This document shows, piece by piece, positions 1 to 6,585 of a DNA stretch of 7,072 nucleotides. The notes below the pieces were generated by a model. The model saw only the letters and a list, made by a program, of their open reading frames with translations, was not told where the DNA came from and ran no database searches. Position numbers and translations under genes: made by a program. This DNA is from an uncultured Collinsella sp. (GTDB lineage Bacteria > Actinomycetota > Coriobacteriia > Coriobacteriales > Coriobacteriaceae). How positions within the stretch are numbered: position 1 is the stretch's first letter; each line of letters starts with the position of its first letter. Location of the stretch: the NCBI GenBank assembly GCA_900545875.1, contig URAQ01000084.1:1-7072 (forward strand). The letters run 5' to 3'.

Positions 1-818
1 ACCTGTCCAACACCCCGCGTCAGGTCATGGTCTACGAGGCCCTCGGCGCTCCCGTGCCCACGTTCGCTCACATCTCCATGATCCTGGGCGCCGACGGCAA
101 AAAGCTCTCCAAGCGCCACGGCGCCACCTCGGTGGAGGAGTACCGCGACGCCGGCTACCTGTCCGACGCCTTTGTCAACTACCTGGCGCTGCTCGGCTGG
201 TCGCTCGACGGCGAAACCACGATCATCCCGCGCGATGTCCTGGCCAGCAAGTTCTCGCTCGACCGCATCTCCAAGAACCCGGCGACCTTCGACCCCAAGA
301 AACTCGACTGGGTCAACGCCGAGTACATCAATGGCATGTCCGATGCTCAGTTTGCCGACGAGATCATGGTTCCCGAGCTGCACGAGGCGGGTCTCATCGA
401 GGGTAATGTCGAGTACGGCGAGGATTGGATCGACGCGCTTGCCGCCATCGTTAAGCCGCGCACCAAGATGCCGGCCGACGCCGTGACCGTCACCGCTCCC
501 ATCTTCGCTACGGCCGAGACGCTCGAGTATGACGAGAAGTCCGTCAACAAGGGCCTGGCCAAGGAGGGCATGGGTGCCATTCTGGATGCCGCCAAGGGCG
601 CGCTCGAGGGCGTGGACGAGTGGACGGCTGCCAACATCGACGCTGCGCTTGAGCCGCTGCCCGAGCAGATGGACCTTAAGAAGCGCGTGGTGTTCCAGGC
701 CGTGCGCGTCGCCGTTTGCGGCAACATGGTGAGCCCTCCGCTGGGCGAGACCATGGCGCTCGTCGGCCGCGACGACTGCCTGGCGCGTATCGACCGCGCC
801 CGCACGATGGCGCTGTAA
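1..818 (+). CDS. gltX: Glutamyl-tRNA synthetase, C-terminal part (partial)
   Basis: Class I aminoacyl-tRNA synthetase that attaches glutamate to tRNA-Glu (or tRNA-Gln in organisms using the transamidation route) in the cytoplasm. The reading frame is open from base 3 through the left edge, so the start and the Rossmann-fold HIGH motif lie outside the window; 271 codons are visible. The visible part begins with a segment typical of the family (NTPRQ, then PVPTFAHISMILGADGKK) and the class I signature KLSKR at bases 102-116, which corresponds to KMSKS and binds ATP. This is followed by the usual RHGATSVEEYRDAGYLSDAFVNYL stretch in two parts (RHGATSVEEY, then LSDAFVNYLALLGWS) and the helical anticodon-binding domain to the stop. 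Codons are mostly C- or G-ending. It stops 24 nt before a terminator hairpin. Discriminating from a glutaminyl enzyme: the KLSKRHGA context is that of GltX. Confidence 0.95.
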   Translation, partial: LSNTPRQVMVYEALGAPVPTFAHISMILGADGKKLSKRHGATSVEEYRDAGYLSDAFVNYLALLGWSLDGETTIIPRDVLASKFSLDRISKNPATFDPKKLDWVNAEYINGMSDAQFADEIMVPELHEAGLIEGNVEYGEDWIDALAAIVKPRTKMPADAVTVTAPIFATAETLEYDEKSVNKGLAKEGMGAILDAAKGALEGVDEWTAANIDAALEPLPEQMDLKKRVVFQAVRVAVCGNMVSPPLGETMALVGRDDCLARIDRARTMAL

Positions 819-826
819 TCGCTGCG

Positions 827-836
827 CAAACGTTTG
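827..836. promoter_or_regulatory. Perfect 10-bp palindrome CAAACGTTTG, possible LacI-family operator
   Basis: The palindrome lies in the short gltX-priA gap, 8 nt after the gltX stop and before the terminator. Centre-CG palindromes of this type (for example the PurR box, with core GCAAACGTTTGC) are typical of LacI-family operators. No promoter elements can be seen beside it, and 10-bp palindromes occur by chance several times in a window this size, so function is uncertain. Confidence 0.2.
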
Positions 837-841
837 TATCC

Positions 842-876
842 GAGCCCCGTTCACCCCGAGCGGGGCTCTTGTTTCT
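842..876 (+). terminator. Rho-independent terminator after gltX
   Basis: GAGCCCCG (842-849) pairs perfectly with CGGGGCTC (861-868) around an 11-nt loop, and is followed by the T-rich tail TTGTTTCTGT. It lies 23 nt after the gltX stop codon and before the priA ribosome binding site, so it should end gltX transcription. No convincing separate priA promoter is visible in the remaining 30 nt, so some read-through or a promoter inside gltX is needed for priA. Confidence 0.8.
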
Positions 877-891
877 GTAGACGCATGGGAT

Positions 892-899
892 AGGAGGTG
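892..899 (+). promoter_or_regulatory. Ribosome binding site of priA
   Basis: AGGAGGTG is a near-perfect match to the 16S anti-Shine-Dalgarno sequence, 8 nt before the ATG at 908. It fixes that start and therefore supports the N-terminal extension with the QLSLF motif being translated. Confidence 0.85.
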
Positions 900-907
900 C
901 TGGGGCC

Positions 908-3361
908 ATGGCCGAGCAACTTTCGCTGTTTGGTTCGCCGGAACCGGAGGAGACTCCGGCGGCACCGGCATCCGCTGCTGCCTCGGCCAAGCCCGAGCCT
1001 GCGCCTGAGCCCATCGCCGCCTACACGAGCGTGGTTCTCGACATCCCCACCCGTGCGCTGTCCGAACCGTTTGCTTACGGCATCCCTGAGTCCCTTGCCA
1101 ACGAGGCCCAGGTCGGATCGACGGTCCTGGTCCACTTTGGCAATCGTGCCGCCGCAGGCTACATCGTCGATATTGCGGCCGAGCTTGGTGACCTGCAAGG
1201 CAACAACGCCCTCGACCCTTCGCGCATCAAGCCCGTCGAAGCCATCCTCAGCAAACCGCTCTTTACCGCCGAGGCTGCCCGCATCGCGCGCTGGATGAGC
1301 CGCGAGTATGTCGCGACGCTTTCCGAGTGCCTGCGCCTGTTTTTGCCTCCGGGCGGTAGCCCGCGCGTGGTCAAGGGCGATGACGGCGCATGGTCGGTTG
1401 AGCGCCCCGCCGTCAAGCCTATTCAAAACCGTTGGGTCATGCTCACGCCCGAGGGCTTCGACTATACACCGCCCAAGACCGCCGTTCGCCAGCGCCAGCT
1501 CATCGAGGCGCTCCAGTGCGGACCGGTCACGACGCGCGATCTCAACCTGCTTTACAACAGCATGTCGGCGACCATCAAGGCGCTCGAAAAACGCGGCGTT
1601 GTCGTGGTGGAGGAGCGCCGTGCCTGGCGCGGTTGCAGCGAGCAGACCACGCTGTCCTCCGCGAGTGGCAAAGCGCCGGTCGCACTTACCAACGGCCAGC
1701 AGCAGGCGCTCGCGCAGATTGAGCGCGCTCGCCTGGATGCGCACGGCGACGTGGTGCTCGTGGACGGTGTTACGGGCTCCGGCAAAACCGAGGTCTACCT
1801 CTCAGCTATCGAGCGCGTGCTCGCGGCCGGTCGCTCGGCCTGCGTGCTCGTGCCCGAGATCTCGCTGACGGCCCAAACCGTCGGCCGCTTCCGCTCGCGC
1901 TTTGGCGAGACGGTCGCCGTGTTCCATTCGCGCCTTTCGGCCGGCGAGCGTCTGGACCAGTGGGATATGGTCGCCAGCGGTGCGGCCCGCGTGGTCGTCG
2001 GCGCCCGCTCGGCGCTCTTTTGCCCGCTTGACGACTTGGGCCTTATCATCATTGACGAGGAACATGAGACCAGCTACAAGCAGGGCTCCAGCCCGCGCTA
2101 CCACGCGCGCGAGGTAGCGGCCGAGATGGCGCGTCGCTATCGCTGCCCACTCGTGTTGGGCTCGGCCACGCCTTCTGCTGAGGCCCTCGACCGCTGCCGC
2201 CGCGGCACGTATAACGGTGCCACCTGGACGCGCGTCGAGATGCCCGAGCGCCCGGGACACGCCGTGCTGCCGACTGTCCGCATTGCCGACCTGCGCCGCG
2301 AGTTCGCGCACGGTAGCCGCTCCATGTTCTCTAAACCTCTGATGGAAGGCCTGGAGCGTGTGGTCGAGCGCCGCGAAAAGGCCGTGTTGCTGCACAACCG
2401 GCGTGGCTTTGCGCCCTTCCTGATGTGCCGCGAGTGCGGATGTGTCCCCACGTGCAACCACTGCTCCACCGCGCTCACGTACCACGAGCGCACGCACACG
2501 CTGCAGTGTCACACCTGCGGTTCGTCCTGGCGCGTGCAGCCGTATCCCGCGCCCACGAGCCGTTGCCCCAAATGTGGCAGTCGCTACCTGGCAAAAATGG
2601 GTATGGGCACTCAGCAGATCGAGGACGCACTGCACCAGATGCTTCCCGAGGACGTCGCCATTATTCGCATGGATGCCGATTCCACGCGCGGCAAGGATGC
2701 GCACAAAAAGCTGCTCGAGCAGTTCGATGCCGCCGATTGTGCGGTGCTGCTGGGCACCCAGATGATCGCCAAGGGCCTCGACTTTCCCGAGGTCACGCTC
2801 GTGGGCGTGGTCAATGCCGACTTTGCCCTCAAGCTGCCGGACTTCCGCGCAGGGGAGCGCGCCTACGATCTGCTGGAGCAAGTCGCCGGCCGTGCCGGTC
2901 GTGGTGATCGCCCCGGCGAGGTCATCATCCAGACCTACCTTCCCGATGACCCGGTAATTCGCGCCGTCGCTGAGCACGACCGTTCGATCTTTACCGACTA
3001 CGACCTGGACCAGCGCCGCGACGCGCTGTACCCGCCGTTTGTTCGCTTGGTCAACATCTTGGTGTGGTCGGCGAACCGAGACGACGCGCAGGACTACATC
3101 GGGCGCATTGCAAAGCTTCTTAAGCGCCGCTGGCATGCCGCCGCGCCCGACTTTTTGCGGGCGGGGAGTGTCGTGCCGCAGGTGCTGGGCCCGGCTTCGT
3201 GTGTAATCGAGAGAGCCAAGGACCGTTACCGCTTCCATCTGCTTGCGAAGTCGCCCGTGGGGTACCATGTCTCTGATGATATCGACGCCTGCCTCAAAGA
3301 GGTGGGCTCTGTGCGCGGCGTGAGCGTGAGCGTTGACGTCGACGCCTATGATTTGATGTAA
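908..3361 (+). CDS. priA: Primosomal protein N' (replication restart helicase PriA)
   Basis: 3'-to-5' superfamily 2 DNA helicase that recognises stalled forks and D-loops and starts replisome reloading. The 817 residues hold, in order: an N-terminal tail with QLSLF (residues 4-8) and a Pro/Ala/Glu-rich linker (about 9-37); the 3'-DNA-end binding domain (from about 39, YTSVVLDIPTRALSEPFAYG); a winged helix (about 178-242); helicase lobe 1 with Walker A GVTGSGKT (287-294), DEEH (383-386) and GSATP (418-422); a zinc module with four CxxC pairs (C507/C510, C516/C519, C534/C537, C553/C556); and lobe 2 with GTQMIAKGLDFPEV (from 616) and QVAGRAGRG (658-666). All helicase and zinc residues expected for an active enzyme are present. 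The length exceeds E. coli PriA (732 residues), partly through the N-terminal tail. It ends in tandem stops TAATAA and is followed closely by def, so both are probably co-transcribed. Confidence 0.97.
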   Translation: MAEQLSLFGSPEPEETPAAPASAAASAKPEPAPEPIAAYTSVVLDIPTRALSEPFAYGIPESLANEAQVGSTVLVHFGNRAAAGYIVDIAAELGDLQGNNALDPSRIKPVEAILSKPLFTAEAARIARWMSREYVATLSECLRLFLPPGGSPRVVKGDDGAWSVERPAVKPIQNRWVMLTPEGFDYTPPKTAVRQRQLIEALQCGPVTTRDLNLLYNSMSATIKALEKRGVVVVEERRAWRGCSEQTTLSSASGKAPVALTNGQQQALAQIERARLDAHGDVVLVDGVTGSGKTEVYLSAIERVLAAGRSACVLVPEISLTAQTVGRFRSRFGETVAVFHSRLSAGERLDQWDMVASGAARVVVGARSALFCPLDDLGLIIIDEEHETSYKQGSSPRYHAREVAAEMARRYRCPLVLGSATPSAEALDRCRRGTYNGATWTRVEMPERPGHAVLPTVRIADLRREFAHGSRSMFSKPLMEGLERVVERREKAVLLHNRRGFAPFLMCRECGCVPTCNHCSTALTYHERTHTLQCHTCGSSWRVQPYPAPTSRCPKCGSRYLAKMGMGTQQIEDALHQMLPEDVAIIRMDADSTRGKDAHKKLLEQFDAADCAVLLGTQMIAKGLDFPEVTLVGVVNADFALKLPDFRAGERAYDLLEQVAGRAGRGDRPGEVIIQTYLPDDPVIRAVAEHDRSIFTDYDLDQRRDALYPPFVRLVNILVWSANRDDAQDYIGRIAKLLKRRWHAAAPDFLRAGSVVPQVLGPASCVIERAKDRYRFHLLAKSPVGYHVSDDIDACLKEVGSVRGVSVSVDVDAYDLM

Positions 3362-3368
3362 TAACCCG

Positions 3369-3374
3369 AAAGGA
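3369..3374 (+). promoter_or_regulatory. Ribosome binding site of def (decides the start)
   Basis: AAAGGA ends on the A of a first in-frame ATG (3374), which is therefore too close to be used. The second ATG, at 3380, has a spacing of 5 nt and is the better start. The protein then begins MEANGIVLSPDPRLR. Confidence 0.6.
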
Positions 3375-3379
3375 TGGCC

Positions 3380-3916
3380 ATGGAAGCCAACGGAATCGTA
3401 CTGTCGCCCGACCCTCGTCTGCGCCAGGAGTGCGCCGTCATCGAGGAGATCACCCCGGCGATCGAGGCGCTTGCCGAGAAGATGAAGAAGATGATGTTCG
3501 AGAACGGCGGTTGCGGCCTGGCTGCCCCGCAGATCGGCGAGCTCATTCAGCTCGTCACCATCGACTGCGACTACAGCGACAAGAACGACTATGACCCCTA
3601 CGTGCTCATTAACCCCGTCATTGTTGAGCAGAGCGACCATCTGGTGCCGTTTAGCGAGGGCTGCCTGTCCATCCCCGGCATTAGCTGCGAGATCGAGCGT
3701 CCCGACCATGTCGTGGTCGAGGCGTACGACTTGGACGCCAACCTGATTCGCTATGAGGCCACGGGCGATTTGTTCTGCGTGTGCCTGCAGCACGAGATCG
3801 ATCATCTGCACGGCAACACCATGTTCGAGCGCCTTAAGCCCATGCAGAGGCTCAAGGCCGTCAAGGAGTACCAGGACGCCCTGGCCCGCGGCGCTCGACC
3901 GGGCGAGACCGAATAG
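3380..3916 (+). CDS. def: Peptide deformylase
   Basis: Metalloenzyme that removes the N-formyl group from newly made proteins at the ribosome exit, acting downstream of Fmt. All three family motifs are intact (numbered from the ATG at 3380, 178 residues): GCGLAAPQ (44-51), EGCLS (93-97), whose cysteine is a metal ligand, and HEIDH (138-142), which supplies two histidine ligands and the catalytic glutamate. EGCLS is the bacterial form, not an inactive variant. An ATG two codons upstream (3374) is in frame, but the ribosome binding site overlaps it. The gene sits 18 nt after priA, which suggests one transcript. Codon use is strongly C-ending: in the first 60 codons I count 26 C-ending and 6 T-ending third positions, opposite to the next gene. 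A terminator follows 90 nt after the stop. Confidence 0.96.
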   Translation: MEANGIVLSPDPRLRQECAVIEEITPAIEALAEKMKKMMFENGGCGLAAPQIGELIQLVTIDCDYSDKNDYDPYVLINPVIVEQSDHLVPFSEGCLSIPGISCEIERPDHVVVEAYDLDANLIRYEATGDLFCVCLQHEIDHLHGNTMFERLKPMQRLKAVKEYQDALARGARPGETE

Positions 3917-4007
3917 GTTTGGCCGCCCCCGGGACTACGTTGACGCTGCTTGACTCGCCCGGGTGCCGTCGGGCCAGGGATGGGCGTCTTCGCTGATAGT
4001 CTTTGTT

Positions 4008-4047
4008 GAGAGAGAGCTGCTTTTATTGCGGCTCTTTCTTTGGTTTT
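4008..4047 (+). terminator. Rho-independent terminator after def
   Basis: AGAGCTGC (4013-4020) pairs with GCGGCTCT (4028-4035) with one G-U wobble around the loop TTTTATT. The stem can be lengthened by up to five weaker pairs through the GAGAG upstream and TTCTT downstream. The T-rich tail TTCTTTGGTTTT runs from 4036. It separates the priA-def unit from fmt-rsmB. Confidence 0.75.
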
Positions 4048-4154
4048 GGGTATATTTGTTCATGTTGAATTGTTCTTGCGGATGGGCTGGGTACTTGGCT
4101 TTCCGCTGTTATTTGTAGCCGTCTCGGCTCATTGTTGAGAGGAGACTAACAATT
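4048..4154 (+). other. T-rich leader upstream of fmt
   Basis: This stretch between the def terminator and the fmt start must hold the fmt-rsmB promoter if the terminator is effective, but I see no convincing -35/-10 pair. Bases 4051-4140 contain 38 T, 12 A, 25 G and 15 C by hand count, a marked T-over-A excess on the coding strand that continues into fmt. It contains no open frame with family features. The fmt ribosome binding site AGAGGAG lies at its end (4138-4144), 10 nt before the ATG. Confidence 0.45.
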
Positions 4155-5075
4155 ATGCGTATTGTGTTTATGGGTACGCCTGATTTTGCTGTGCCTTCGT
4201 TGACTTCACTTGTTGAGGCTGGGAACGAGATTGCGCTTGTTATTACTCGTCCTGATGCTGTTCGTGGGCGTGGTAAGAAGCTGGAGCCGTCTCCTGTTAA
4301 AGCCAAGGCGCTTGAGCTTGGGTTGCCGGTTATTGAGGCTAATCGTATGACGCCTGAGGTTGTTGAGGCGCTTCAGGCTGCCCAGGCGGATATTTTCTGC
4401 GTGGCTGCCTATGGCTGCATTTTGCCCGATGAGGTGCTGCATATGGCGCCGCTCGGTATCGTGAATGTTCATGCGTCCTTGCTGCCTCGTTGGCGTGGGG
4501 CTGCTCCTATTCAGCGTACGATTCTTGCTGGTGATGAGGTTGCTGGCGTTTCTATTATGCGTATTGGACATGGCGTTGATACCGGCGCTTATTGTGCCCA
4601 GGCGTCTACGTCGGTTGCCGGTAAGCATGCCGAGGCGCTGACCATGGAGCTTGGTGAGCTTGGCGGCAAACTGCTTGCCGATACTCTCCCCTCGCTTGCC
4701 GATGGCTCGGCTGTTTGGACTGAGCAGGATGAGTCGCTCGTCACTCATGCTGCCAAGATTTCCAAGCAGGAGATGCGCCTGGATCCGCAAATGGCGGCGC
4801 TTGATTGCGTGCGTCATGTGCTGGCCTCGTCCGATACCGCGCCTGCTCGTTGCGTGATTGCCGGCAAGACCGTGCGCGTGCTCGATGCTGCGCCGGCTGA
4901 TGTGTCGCTTGGCGAGGGTCAGGTTCTCGTTAAGGCCAAGCGTGTTTACCTTGGTCTTTCCGATGGCACGGTTGAGTTGCTCGAGGTTAAGCCCGATGGC
5001 AAGCGTGCTATGGCCGCTTCTGCTTGGGCTGCTGGGCTGCAAGGCGCCGATCTTTCGTGGGGTGTTCTGTCATGA
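4155..5075 (+). CDS. fmt: Methionyl-tRNA formyltransferase
   Basis: Transfers a formyl group from 10-formyltetrahydrofolate to Met-tRNA(fMet), making the initiator tRNA in the cytoplasm. The 306 residues are close to the family's usual length (about 310-315). The N-terminus MRIVFMGTPDFAVPSL is diagnostic. The formyl-THF binding site shows VNVHASLLPRWRGAAPI, with catalytic N104 and H106, and the third catalytic residue D142 in GHGVDTG. The C-terminal tRNA-binding domain begins around 200 (AAKISKQEMRLDP) and is more divergent than usual. The ATG at 4155 has an AGAGGAG ribosome binding site with a longish 10-nt spacing. The stop overlaps the next gene as ATGA, implying translational coupling. 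Codon use is odd: of the first 60 codons 33 end in T and only 2 in C, relaxing to 26 T and 12 C over the last 60. Confidence 0.96.
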   Translation: MRIVFMGTPDFAVPSLTSLVEAGNEIALVITRPDAVRGRGKKLEPSPVKAKALELGLPVIEANRMTPEVVEALQAAQADIFCVAAYGCILPDEVLHMAPLGIVNVHASLLPRWRGAAPIQRTILAGDEVAGVSIMRIGHGVDTGAYCAQASTSVAGKHAEALTMELGELGGKLLADTLPSLADGSAVWTEQDESLVTHAAKISKQEMRLDPQMAALDCVRHVLASSDTAPARCVIAGKTVRVLDAAPADVSLGEGQVLVKAKRVYLGLSDGTVELLEVKPDGKRAMAASAWAAGLQGADLSWGVLS

Positions 5076-6472
5076 GCAAGCTGTCTCCCGCGCGCAAGCT
5101 TGCGCTCGATGTGCTAATGGAGGCCGATCGCCGCGGTATGTATGCGCGCGACGTGCTGTCCTCTCGCGCATCTGCCAAGGCCATTGACCAGCGCGATTCC
5201 GCTTTTGCCGCCCGCTTGGCGCTGGGTGTTGCCGCCACACAGGGTATTTTGGACGAACTGCTCGATCAGTTTCTCGATAAGCCTAAAAAGGTTGCGCCGC
5301 GTGTTCGCATGGCGCTTCGTATCTCGGCCTTCGAGATGCTCTATCTGCATACGCCTGGCCGCGTTGCGGTGAGTCAGGGTGTTGAGCTGGTGCGCATCGG
5401 CGCTAAGTCTGCCGCAGGTTTGGCCAATGCCGTGCTGCATAAGGTCGCGGGCAACGTTGAGGACTTTGCCACTGCGTCCGATGTAGATGAGCCTGAGCGA
5501 CGCTTGGTTCGTCTGTCGCGCCTGATGGGTCTACCGCGTTGGCTGTGCGCTCGTATTATGGCATCGTTCGACACTCCTGAGGGTGCGCTTAACTTTGCCG
5601 GCAATCTGGCCCCCGCGCCGCTGGCCCTGCATGAGAACGCCTTTGCGACCAAGCCCGATCCGTATATCTCGCAGCTTGTGGCGCCTGTCTTCCCAGGCTG
5701 CCATGCCCCGGTCGATGCCCAGGTTACGGTTGCGTCGGGCGTATTTGAGCGCGCTGCCGCGGTGGCGTCTGATCTCAACGCGCAGCTTATCGCCACAGCT
5801 GCCACGCGCCCTGGTAGCTGCCTTGAGATTGGTGCTGGTCGCGGTACCAAGACCTATGTGATGATGTGTCAAGCCAAGCGTGCGGGCTATGAGCGTCAGC
5901 ATACGGCGCTCGATCTTCATGATCGCAAGTGCGACCTGAATCTAGCTCGCCTGCATAAGACCGGTATTCAGGGCGTCCGTACGGTTTCGGGTGATGCCTG
6001 CGAGCTTGATGAGGTGCTCACATCGTTTGATGCCATGCTTGGCAAGCCGGTTAAGTTTGACACGGTCTTTATCGATGCACCGTGCTCTGGCACCGGCACC
6101 ATGCGCCGTCACCCCGAGATTCCGTGGCGGCTGACCGAGCGTGACGTCACGTGCGAGCTGCCCAAGCTGCAGCTGACGATGCTCAAAGAGGCTGCTGCGC
6201 GCGTAGCTGCCGGCGGCGAGCTCATCTATGCGACGTGCTCGGTCTTCGACGAGGAGAACACGCAGGTGGTGGATGCTTTCCTTGCTTCTCCCGAGGGTGC
6301 CGGCTTTAGCGTGGCACCGCTTTCCGAGGCACAGATTCTGCAACTCCCCGAGTTCGATCAGGCCAAGAAACTCGTATCCGTACGCCAGAACGATCGAGGC
6401 CTCTTCCAAAGCGTACCGGTAAACGCCGATTCCTACGACGGCCACTTCTGCGCCCGCCTGGTCCACAAGTAA
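5072..6472 (+). CDS. rsmB: 16S rRNA (cytosine-967-C5)-methyltransferase RsmB/Sun
   Basis: SAM-dependent m5C methyltransferase of the RsmB/NOL1/NOP2 family, expected to modify C967 of 16S rRNA. Residues are numbered from the ATG at 5072 (466 residues), which overlaps the fmt stop by 4 nt. The same frame is open further upstream inside fmt, but the ATGA junction and the family start MSKLSPARKLALDVL favour 5072. An N-terminal NusB-like helical domain (about 1-135; DQRDSAFAARLALGV and NAVLHKVAG) marks it as RsmB rather than RsmF. The catalytic half has motif I at 250-260, the motif IV DAPCSGTG (335-342, C338) followed by RRHPEIPWRL, and motif VI ATCS with nucleophile C389. Both cysteines of the two-cysteine mechanism are present. 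Motif I reads LEIGAGRGTKT instead of the usual family form with CAAPGGKT. The coding bias relaxes from T- to C-ending codons along the gene. Confidence 0.94.
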   Translation: MSKLSPARKLALDVLMEADRRGMYARDVLSSRASAKAIDQRDSAFAARLALGVAATQGILDELLDQFLDKPKKVAPRVRMALRISAFEMLYLHTPGRVAVSQGVELVRIGAKSAAGLANAVLHKVAGNVEDFATASDVDEPERRLVRLSRLMGLPRWLCARIMASFDTPEGALNFAGNLAPAPLALHENAFATKPDPYISQLVAPVFPGCHAPVDAQVTVASGVFERAAAVASDLNAQLIATAATRPGSCLEIGAGRGTKTYVMMCQAKRAGYERQHTALDLHDRKCDLNLARLHKTGIQGVRTVSGDACELDEVLTSFDAMLGKPVKFDTVFIDAPCSGTGTMRRHPEIPWRLTERDVTCELPKLQLTMLKEAAARVAAGGELIYATCSVFDEENTQVVDAFLASPEGAGFSVAPLSEAQILQLPEFDQAKKLVSVRQNDRGLFQSVPVNADSYDGHFCARLVHK

Positions 6473-6478
6473 CTACTA

Positions 6479-6545
6479 AGTTGCGGTGAAATAGGGATTG
6501 AATAGCGGCTTTTGCCCGCCAAACAGTCCTTATTTCACCGCAACT
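6479..6545. repeat. 67-bp imperfect inverted repeat after rsmB
   Basis: The 19-nt arms 6479-6497 and 6527-6545 (AGTTGCGGTGAAATAGGGA and its partner) match at 18 of 19 positions, with the odd one a G-U pair. The stem extends inward by three more pairs (one wobble) to 22 bp. The loop holds a small GCGG/CCGC hairpin (6505-6508 with 6516-6519). The element starts 6 nt after the rsmB stop. No T-tract follows, so it is not a standard terminator. Its shape resembles a REP-type or MITE-like dispersed palindrome, or an RNase III-type processing or stability hairpin; no clean flanking target duplication is visible. Confidence 0.7.
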
Positions 6546-6558
6546 CATAAGGAAACCT

Positions 6559-6579
6559 GGGTAGCTTAATTAGCTACCC
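6559..6579. repeat. Small hairpin with perfect 8-bp arms
   Basis: GGGTAGCT (6559-6566) and AGCTACCC (6572-6579) pair around TAATT. The downstream tail on the plus strand is only TTAG, and on the minus strand AGGTTTCC, so it is a weak terminator at best for either rsmB or the convergent fmdB-like gene. Confidence 0.45.
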
Positions 6580-6585
6580 TTAGCG

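Noticed and set aside
851..1744. A 297-codon minus-strand open frame opposite the start of priA
   Set aside because: Antisense shadow of the priA N-terminal region; it would run through the gltX terminator and has no recognisable domain.
1802..3811. A 669-codon open frame on the minus strand, antisense to priA and def
   Set aside because: It lies opposite two clearly functional genes, shows no recognisable motif, crosses the priA/def junction, and is expected where the sense genes use G/C-ending codons that avoid stops on the opposite strand.
3957..3974. Small GC hairpin GCCCGG/TCGGGC after def
   Set aside because: Only six pairs with one wobble and no T-tract; GC-rich sequence gives such stems by chance, and the stronger terminator follows at 4008.
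4048..4137. Possible sigma-70 promoter elements (TTGAAT and similar) before fmt
   Set aside because: No -35/-10 pair with acceptable spacing could be found; T-rich sequence gives many partial matches.
4206..5042. A 278-codon minus-strand open frame opposite fmt
   Set aside because: Basic, low-complexity composition with no family features; it mirrors the fmt codons and has no ribosome binding site evidence.
5024..5071. Upstream extension of rsmB to an ATG at 5024
   Set aside because: It would overlap fmt by 52 nt and add residues not resembling the family; the ATGA junction at 5072 gives the expected start.
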